A stretch of DNA of 64,000 nt from Pseudolabrys sp. FHR47 (GTDB lineage Bacteria > Pseudomonadota > Alphaproteobacteria > Rhizobiales > Xanthobacteraceae), in assembly GCF_005153485.1 (NCBI RefSeq), contig NZ_CP039740.1, positions 4,405,001 through 4,469,000 on the forward strand, written 5' to 3'. The first letter of the stretch is position 1. Each line of letters opens with the position of its first letter. Below, one piece after another: positions 58,051-64,000 of the stretch. The notes below the pieces were generated by a model. That model saw only the letters and a list, made by a program, of their open reading frames with translations, was not told the origin of the DNA and did no database searches. The translations under genes were made by a program, and so were the position numbers.

Positions 58051-58133
58051 CGTCATCATCCGCGAAAGCGGATGATCCAGCTCTTCCGGCAGAGAGCAGA
58101 AAGCGCTGGGTCTCCGCCTTCGCGGGGGCGACG
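58051..58133. repeat. Palindromic repeat between sucA and sucB
   Basis: CGTCATCATCCGCGAAAGCG at the left and TCCGCCTTCGCGGGGGCGAC at the right, with GATCCAGC and AAGCGCTGGGTC inside. Same family as 34978-35065 and 63526-63610. It is transcribed within the suc operon. Confidence 0.7.
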
Positions 58134-58140
58134 AAAATGA

Positions 58141-61098
58141 TTACCCCAGCGCCTCGTCGAGGAACTGCTTGAGCTGCGCGAGATGCTTCGACATCTGGCC
58201 GACCGCGGTCGACGCCGAGGCCGGACGGCCGGCATAGCGGGCGCGGCGGTGCTTGGCGTTGATCTGGTTGAGCACCCATTCAAGAAAGACGTCGACGAAG
58301 AACCAGGAGCCCATATTGCGCGGCTCTTCCTGGCACCAGACGATTTCAGCTTGCTTGAAGCGCGACAGCTCGGTGACCAGCGCCTTGGTCGGGAACGGAT
58401 AGAGCTGCTCGACGCGCAGGATGTAAATATCGTTGACGCCGCGCTTCTCGCGCTCCTCATAGAGGTCGTAATAGACCTTGCCCGAGCACAGCACGACGCG
58501 GCGGATCTTGTCGTCGGGCGCAAGCTTGATCTTCTCGCCGGGCAGCGACTGCGCGTCGTCCCACAGCAGGCGATGGAACGAAGTGCCGGCGTCCATCTCG
58601 GCGAGGTTCGAAATCGCACGCTTGTGGCGCAGCAAGCTCTTGGGCGTCATCAGGATCAGCGGCTTGCGGATCTCGCGCTTCAATTGCCGGCGCAGGATGT
58701 GGAAGTAATTGGCCGGCGTGCTGCAGTTGGCGACCTGCATGTTGTCTTCGGCGCACATCTGCAGATAGCGCTCGAGGCGCGCCGACGAATGCTCCGGCCC
58801 CTGCCCTTCATAGCCATGCGGCAACAGGCAGACGAGGCCCGACATGCGCAGCCACTTGCGTTCGGCCGAGGAGATGAACTGGTCGAATACGACCTGGGCG
58901 CCGTTCGCGAAATCGCCGAACTGCGCTTCCCACAAAGTCAGCGTGTTCGGCTCGGCGGTCGAATAGCCGTACTCGAAGCCGAGCACTGCTTCTTCCGACA
59001 GCATCGAGTTCATCACGTCGTACTTGGCTTGGCCGTCGCCGAGCTTGTTGAACGGCACGTAACGCTTCTCGGTGTCCTGATCGAACAGCACCGAATGACG
59101 TTGCGAGAAGGTGCCGCGCTCGGAGTCCTGACCCGACAGGCGGACCGGATGGCCTTCCTTGAGCAGCGAGCAGAAGGCGAGCGCTTCGGCGGTCGCCCAG
59201 TCGATACCCTCGCCCGTCTCGATCGCCTTGCCGCGATTGTCGAGGAAGCGCTGCACGGTGCGATGAACGTTGAAGTCCTTCGGCACCGTGGTGATCGCCT
59301 TGCCGATGGCGCGCAGCTCGGCGAGCGGAACGCCGGTATTGCCGCGGCGCGGATCGTCGGCATCCTGCGCCGGCTTGAGGCCCGACCAGCGGCCGTCGAG
59401 CCAATCGGCCTTGTTCGGCTTGTAGGCTTGGCCGGCTTCGAATTCGGCGTCGAGGCGCGAGCGCCAGTCGGCACGCATCTTGTCGATCTCGCCTTCGGTA
59501 ACGACGCCTTCGGCGATCAGCTTCTCGGAGTAGATTTCCAGCGTCGACTTACGCGAGCGAATGTTCTTGTACATCACCGGCTGTGTGAATGCCGGCTCGT
59601 CGCCTTCGTTGTGGCCGAAGCGACGATAGCACCACATGTCGATGACGACCGGGTGCTGGAACTTCATCCGGTATTCGGTCGCGACCTTGGCCGCGTAGAC
59701 CACCGCCTCCGGATCGTCGCCGTTCACGTGCAGGATCAGCGCGTCGATCATCTTGGCGACGTCGGACGGATAAGGCGACGAGCGCGAGTAACGCGGATAG
59801 GTCGTGAAGCCGATCTGGTTGTTGACGATGAAGTGAATGCTGCCGCCGGTGCGATAGCCCTTCAAGCCCGACAGGCCGAAGCATTCCGCCACGACGCCTT
59901 GGCCGGCGAAAGCCGCGTCGCCGTGAATCAGCAACGGCATCACCATGGTGCGATCTTCCGGCGTCGCGCCGTGCTGCTCCTGCTTGGCGCGCACCTTGCC
60001 GAGTGTCACCGGATCGACGATTTCGAGATGCGACGGGTTCGGCGTCAACGACAGATGCACCTTGTTGCCGTCGAACTCGCGGTCCGACGAAGCGCCGAGG
60101 TGGTACTTCACGTCGCCGGAGCCTTCGATGTCATCCGGCGTCGCCGAGCCGCCCTTGAATTCGTGGAACAGCACGCGGTGCGGCTTGCTCATCACCTGCG
60201 TGAGCACGTTGAGGCGGCCGCGATGCGGCATGCCCAGCACGATTTCCTTCACGCCGAGATTGCCGCCGCGCTTGATGATCTGTTCGAGCGCCGGGATCAG
60301 CGATTCACCGCCGTCGAGACCGAAGCGCTTGGTGCCGGTAAATTTGACGTCGAGGAACTTTTCGAAGCCTTCGGCTTCCACCAACTTGTTGAGGATGGCG
60401 CGCTTGCCCTCGCGGGTGAACTGGATTTCCTTGTCGCGGCCTTCGATGCGCTCCTGGATCCAGGCTTTCTGCGCCGGATTCGAGATGTGCATGAACTCGA
60501 CGCCGAGCGTCTGGCAATAGGTACGGCGAAGGATCGTGACGATCTCGCGCATCGACGCGAATTCGAGGCCGAGCACCTTGTCGAGGAAGATCTTGCGATC
60601 CATGTCGGCTTCGGTGAAGCCGTAGGACGCGGGCATCAGTTCTTCTTCGTTCGGCTCTTCCTGAATGTTGAGCGGATCGAGCTTGGCGTGGAAGTGGCCG
60701 CGCATGCGGTAGGCGCGGATCAGCATCAGCGCGTGGATGGAATCGCGCGTCGCCTGCATGACATCGGCGCTCGACAGGTCGACACCCTTGGCCTGCGCGG
60801 TCTTGGTAATCTTTTCGCCGAGCTTCTTTTCGGTCTCGGCCCACTGCCCGTCGAGCGCGGCGACCAGATCGCCGCTCGGCCGCGCCGGCCAGTTCGGCTT
60901 TTTCCAGGAGGCGCCCTGGGCCTGCTTCACCACATCTGGACCGTTGTCCTTGAGCGCCTCGAAGAAGGTGCGCCATTCGGCGTCGACCGAGTTCGGGTCT
61001 TTCTCGAACCGGGCCTGCAGGTCTTCGATATAGGCGGCGTTACCGCCATAGAGGAACGAGGTGTGGGCGAAGGCGGCGTTGGCGTCTTGGCGGGACAT
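58141..61098 (-). CDS. sucA: 2-oxoglutarate dehydrogenase E1 component
   Basis: 985-residue thiamine-diphosphate enzyme that decarboxylates 2-oxoglutarate. N-terminal FLYGGNAAYIEDLQARFEKD, HFHAKLDPLNIQ, IVLGMPHRGRLNVLTQVMSK, TPP site IHGDAAFAGQGVVAECFGLS, HFIVNNQIGFTT, and the C-terminal domain FFVDVFLEWVLNQINA. ATG 61098 (MSRQDANAAF) is the usual start; an open frame upstream to 61254 gives no conserved sequence. Leads the sucA-sucB-(small gene)-lpd run. Confidence 0.98.
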   Translation of the reverse strand: MSRQDANAAFAHTSFLYGGNAAYIEDLQARFEKDPNSVDAEWRTFFEALKDNGPDVVKQAQGASWKKPNWPARPSGDLVAALDGQWAETEKKLGEKITKTAQAKGVDLSSADVMQATRDSIHALMLIRAYRMRGHFHAKLDPLNIQEEPNEEELMPASYGFTEADMDRKIFLDKVLGLEFASMREIVTILRRTYCQTLGVEFMHISNPAQKAWIQERIEGRDKEIQFTREGKRAILNKLVEAEGFEKFLDVKFTGTKRFGLDGGESLIPALEQIIKRGGNLGVKEIVLGMPHRGRLNVLTQVMSKPHRVLFHEFKGGSATPDDIEGSGDVKYHLGASSDREFDGNKVHLSLTPNPSHLEIVDPVTLGKVRAKQEQHGATPEDRTMVMPLLIHGDAAFAGQGVVAECFGLSGLKGYRTGGSIHFIVNNQIGFTTYPRYSRSSPYPSDVAKMIDALILHVNGDDPEAVVYAAKVATEYRMKFQHPVVIDMWCYRRFGHNEGDEPAFTQPVMYKNIRSRKSTLEIYSEKLIAEGVVTEGEIDKMRADWRSRLDAEFEAGQAYKPNKADWLDGRWSGLKPAQDADDPRRGNTGVPLAELRAIGKAITTVPKDFNVHRTVQRFLDNRGKAIETGEGIDWATAEALAFCSLLKEGHPVRLSGQDSERGTFSQRHSVLFDQDTEKRYVPFNKLGDGQAKYDVMNSMLSEEAVLGFEYGYSTAEPNTLTLWEAQFGDFANGAQVVFDQFISSAERKWLRMSGLVCLLPHGYEGQGPEHSSARLERYLQMCAEDNMQVANCSTPANYFHILRRQLKREIRKPLILMTPKSLLRHKRAISNLAEMDAGTSFHRLLWDDAQSLPGEKIKLAPDDKIRRVVLCSGKVYYDLYEEREKRGVNDIYILRVEQLYPFPTKALVTELSRFKQAEIVWCQEEPRNMGSWFFVDVFLEWVLNQINAKHRRARYAGRPASASTAVGQMSKHLAQLKQFLDEALG

Positions 61099-61449
61099 GA
61101 GATCTGGGTCCTGGCGCGGCGCAATTGCCGCGCGATGTGCGTTTCCGGCGTGAGGCAATCCGGCAAAGAGCCCGGCGATCCCCAGCCGGACCGCAAGCTG
61201 CTCTGTCGGATTGGGCCGCTCCCGGGCATGACGCCCTAGGTCGGCGGACCTCACTCTTAAACCTATTTATGACGTAGTTAAGTCCAAAAAAGCATAGAAA
61301 TGAACTATAGTTCATTTTAACGGATACGCCGCAGAGGCCCGCACCAGGCCTAAGGCCAAAACTCAGGGCGCCGCTCCAAACGACAAGCGCCGCCGGCATC
61401 AGCCTGGCGGCGCTTGCATCTGGTTGGCTGTCTGCCTGACGGGGCCGGC
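61099..61449. promoter_or_regulatory. 351-base sucD-sucA gap with a perfect 20-bp palindrome (61298-61317)
   Basis: AAATGAACTATAGTTCATTT at 61298-61317 is perfectly self-complementary and sits in an AT-rich island about 200 bases upstream of the sucA start. It is a strong candidate binding site for a dimeric regulator; it does not fit the alphaproteobacterial LexA box (GTTC-N7-GTTC). The rest of the gap has no gene. It also contains a terminator-like hairpin, listed separately. Confidence 0.6.
61384..61416 (-). terminator. Hairpin downstream of sucD
   Basis: CAAGCGCCGCC (61384-61394) / GGCGGCGCTTG (61406-61416), 11-bp stem, with an inner GGC/GCC pair. On the minus strand it is followed by TCGTTTGG, so a weak intrinsic terminator or attenuator for sucCD is likely, which would make sucA start a separate or partly separate transcript. 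Confidence 0.55.
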
Positions 61450-62334
61450 TTAGCCCTTCAGCACTTCCACCAAAGTCTTGCCGATGCGCGCCGGCGACGG
61501 CGACACGCGAATGCCGGCGGCTTCCATCGCCGCGGTCTTCGACTTCGCATCGCCCTTGCCGCCGGAGATGATCGCGCCGGCATGACCCATGCGGCGGCCC
61601 GGAGGCGCGGTGACGCCGGCGATGAAGCCGACCATCGGCTTCTTGCGGCCCTTCTTGGCTTCGTCGATCAGGAACTGCGCGGCGTCTTCTTCGGCCGAAC
61701 CGCCGATTTCGCCGATCATGACGATCGAGGTGGTCTTGGGATCGGCAAGGAACATCTCCAGCACGTCGATGAACTCGGTGCCCTTGACCGGATCGCCGCC
61801 GATGCCGACCGCCGTGGTCTGGCCGAGGCCTTCGCGCGTCGTCTGGAACACCGCTTCATAAGTCAGCGTGCCGGAGCGCGACACGATGCCGACCGAACCG
61901 GTCGAGAAGATGTTGCCCGGCATGATGCCAATCTTGCATTCGCCGGAGGTCATAACGCCCGGGCAGTTCGGCCCGATGAGGCGCGACTTGGAGCCCGACA
62001 GCGCGCGCTTGACCTTGACCATGTCCATCACCGGAATGCCTTCGGTGATGCAGACAATGAGCGGGATCTCGGCCTGGATGGCCTCGCAGATCGCATCGGC
62101 CGCACCCGGCGGCGGCACGTAGATCACGGAGGCGTCGGCCCCCGTTTTCTCCTTAGCCTCGGCCACGGTGTCGAACACCGGCAGGTCGAGATGCGTCGAG
62201 CCGCCTTTGCCCGGCGAGGTGCCGCCGACCATCTTGGTGCCGTAGGCGATGGCCTGCTGCGAATGGAAGGTGCCGTTCTTGCCGGTGAAGCCTTGGCAGA
62301 TGACCTTGGTATTCTTGTCGATGAGGACGGACAT
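61450..62334 (-). CDS. sucD: Succinyl-CoA synthetase subunit alpha
   Basis: 294 residues; forms succinyl-CoA from succinate with nucleotide triphosphate through phospho-His. N-terminal [20 protein letters not shown] (CoA-binding), [20 protein letters not shown] and the active-site His in [15 protein letters not shown]. Start overlaps the sucC stop by one base, so translation is coupled. Confidence 0.97.
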   Translation of the reverse strand: MSVLIDKNTKVICQGFTGKNGTFHSQQAIAYGTKMVGGTSPGKGGSTHLDLPVFDTVAEAKEKTGADASVIYVPPPGAADAICEAIQAEIPLIVCITEGIPVMDMVKVKRALSGSKSRLIGPNCPGVMTSGECKIGIMPGNIFSTGSVGIVSRSGTLTYEAVFQTTREGLGQTTAVGIGGDPVKGTEFIDVLEMFLADPKTTSIVMIGEIGGSAEEDAAQFLIDEAKKGRKKPMVGFIAGVTAPPGRRMGHAGAIISGGKGDAKSKTAAMEAAGIRVSPSPARIGKTLVEVLKG

Positions 62335-63503
62335 TACGCAGCCTCCTTCACGGCCTTGACGATCTTCTGCGCGGCATCGTCCAGGTCGTCACCGGAGGTG
62401 ACGTTGAGGCCCGATTCCTTGATGATTTTCTTGCCGAGGTCGACGTTGGTGCCTTCGAGGCGCACGACCAGCGGCACCTTGAGACCCACTTCCTTCACCG
62501 CGGCGACAACGCCTTCGGCGATGACGTCGCACTTCATAATGCCGCCGAAGATGTTGACCAGGATGCCTTTCACGTTCGGATCGGAAGTGATGATCTTGAA
62601 CGCCGCGGTGACCTTCTCCTTGGTGGCCGAGCCGCCGACATCGAGGAAGTTCGCCGGCTCCATGCCGTAGAGCTTGATGATGTCCATCGACGCCATCGCA
62701 AGGCCGGCACCGTTGACCATGCAACCGATCTGGCCGTCGAGCGCGATGTAGTTGAGGTCGTATTTCGACGCCTCGACTTCCTTGTCGTCTTCTTCGGTGA
62801 TGTCGCGCAGCGCCATCACATCGGCGTGGCGATAGAGCGCGTTGTTGTCGAAATCGACCTTGGCGTCGAGGCAGATGATCTTGGCGTCCTTGGTCACGAC
62901 CAGCGGATTGATCTCCAGCATGGACATGTCCTTGGCGATGAACGCCGCATAGAGCTTGGGCAGAATATCGCCGATCTGCTTGGCGAGATCGCCGGTCAGC
63001 TTCAACGCCTGCGCAACGGCGCGCGAGTGATGCGGCATCAGGCCGGTCGCCGGATCGACCGAGAACGAAACGATCTTGTCGGGGGTGTCGTGCGCGACCT
63101 GCTCGATGTCCATGCCGCCTTCGGTCGAGACGACGAAGGCGACGCGCGAGGTTTCGCGATCGACCAGCGCGGAGAGATAGAACTCCTTATCGATGGCCGA
63201 GCCTTCTTCGATGTAGAGGCGGTTGACCTGCTTGCCCTTCGGGCCGGTCTGGTGCGTGACCAGGGTCGAGCCGAGAATGCGGGTCGCTTCCTTCTTCACG
63301 TCGTCGACGGTCTTGACGACCTTAACGCCGCCGGCCTTGCCGCGGCCGCCGGCATGGATCTGGGCCTTCACCACCCAGACCGGACCGCCAAGCTCATTGG
63401 CGGCTTTGATGGCCTCATCGACGGTGAAGGCGGGGATGCCGCGCGGCACCGGGACGCCGAATTCCTTCAGAACTGCTTTGGCTTGGTACTCGTGGATATT
63501 CAT
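62334..63503 (-). CDS. sucC: Succinyl-CoA synthetase subunit beta
   Basis: 389-residue ATP-grasp subunit. [20 protein letters not shown] at the start, [60 protein letters not shown] and [20 protein letters not shown]. Follows mdh after a palindromic repeat and overlaps sucD by one base. Confidence 0.97.
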   Translation of the reverse strand: MNIHEYQAKAVLKEFGVPVPRGIPAFTVDEAIKAANELGGPVWVVKAQIHAGGRGKAGGVKVVKTVDDVKKEATRILGSTLVTHQTGPKGKQVNRLYIEEGSAIDKEFYLSALVDRETSRVAFVVSTEGGMDIEQVAHDTPDKIVSFSVDPATGLMPHHSRAVAQALKLTGDLAKQIGDILPKLYAAFIAKDMSMLEINPLVVTKDAKIICLDAKVDFDNNALYRHADVMALRDITEEDDKEVEASKYDLNYIALDGQIGCMVNGAGLAMASMDIIKLYGMEPANFLDVGGSATKEKVTAAFKIITSDPNVKGILVNIFGGIMKCDVIAEGVVAAVKEVGLKVPLVVRLEGTNVDLGKKIIKESGLNVTSGDDLDDAAQKIVKAVKEAA

Positions 63504-63525
63504 CGGCTCTCCCCAACTCCCTAGG

Positions 63526-63610
63526 CTGTCATGCCCCGCGAAAGCGGGGCATCCAGTATTCCCGGTCTCGCAGCGATTACTGGATCGCCCGCTTGCGCGG
63601 GCGATGACAG
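63526..63610. repeat. Palindromic repeat between mdh and sucC
   Basis: CTGTCATGCCCCGCGAAAGC at the left, GCTTGCGCGGGCGATGACAG at the right, with GCATCCAGTA and TTACTGGATC pairing inside. Same family as 34978-35065, 41229-41290 and 58051-58133. Confidence 0.75.
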
Positions 63611-63617
63611 CAACGAG

Positions 63618-64000
<383 letters not shown>

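Noticed and set aside
58183-61239. Very long open frame opposite sucA on the plus strand
   Set aside because: Composition-driven shadow of a GC-rich coding gene; no family similarity, and sucA is certain. The same applies to frames antisense to atpA, atpD, the 13.4-16.1 kb block and priA.
61298-61317. Palindrome as a LexA/SOS box
   Set aside because: GAAC-N4-GTTC resembles the Gram-positive box, but alphaproteobacterial LexA uses GTTC-N7-GTTC, and sucA is not an SOS gene.

Overview
The window is a 64 kb stretch of high-GC chromosome from an alphaproteobacterium, most likely of the order Hyphomicrobiales (Rhizobiales) in the Bradyrhizobium / Rhodopseudomonas / Pseudolabrys neighbourhood. The grounds are: an F1-only atpHAGDC operon close to priA and xerC; mdh-sucC-sucD-sucA-sucB-lpd gene order; the rplU-rpmA-GNAT-obgE and proB-proA-nadD-rsfS-rlmH-envC-ctpA blocks; a lysine/alanine-rich C-terminal tail on L21; and several families of intergenic palindromic repeats of the kind common in that group. 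This placement is inference from gene content, not from a search.

Layout. Positions 1-7.1 kb hold motility and cell-surface genes: a partial fliD, a short flagellin and an ECF sigma factor on the minus strand, then a divergent pair (HAD-type protein and a possible glycosyltransferase). A tRNA-Ser(CGA) follows at 7.5 kb. A two-component system with a KdpD-like membrane domain (7.7-10.0 kb) and a GNAT/DUF1778 toxin-antitoxin pair with a clear operator palindrome (10.1-11.0 kb) come next. From 11.2 to 16.0 kb is the ribosomal protein L21/L27-Obg block, with acetyltransferase, PaiB-like, RidA-like and EamA-transporter genes.

Between obgE (ends 16.05 kb) and proB (starts 30.75 kb), which are close neighbours in many relatives, lies about 14.7 kb of accessory genes: a DUF3313-like lipoprotein, a divergent SDR/LysR pair, glutathione-dependent formaldehyde dehydrogenase, a lytic transglycosylase, an exported MetX-like hydrolase, a BA14K-like repeat protein, a MacA/MacB-type efflux system and a 1235-residue SIR2-domain protein. 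The SIR2 gene has the layout of a stand-alone anti-phage NADase (DSR-like) and is the best candidate for an interesting, possibly undescribed system.

From 30.7 to 41.2 kb come proline synthesis (proB, proA), NAD synthesis (nadD), ribosome silencing and 23S rRNA methylation (rsfS, rlmH), the envelope genes envC-like, ctpA and a divergent polysaccharide deacetylase, then rppH and a DUF533/TerB-like gene. A strong bidirectional hairpin terminator at 41.3 kb separates these from the convergent ATP synthase F1 operon (atpC-D-G-A-H, minus strand, 41.35-46.3 kb). Three transporters (EamA, SulP-STAS, EamA) fill 46.7-50.6 kb. Then come priA and xerC (divergent), a DUF4337-like protein, a membrane protein, and the TCA-cycle block on the minus strand: mdh (partial), sucC, sucD, sucA, sucB, a small membrane protein and lpd. 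That block supplies malate dehydrogenase, succinyl-CoA synthetase and the complete 2-oxoglutarate dehydrogenase complex.

No CRISPR array, insertion sequence, prophage or integrase other than housekeeping XerC was seen. Many intergenic gaps carry palindromic repeat elements.
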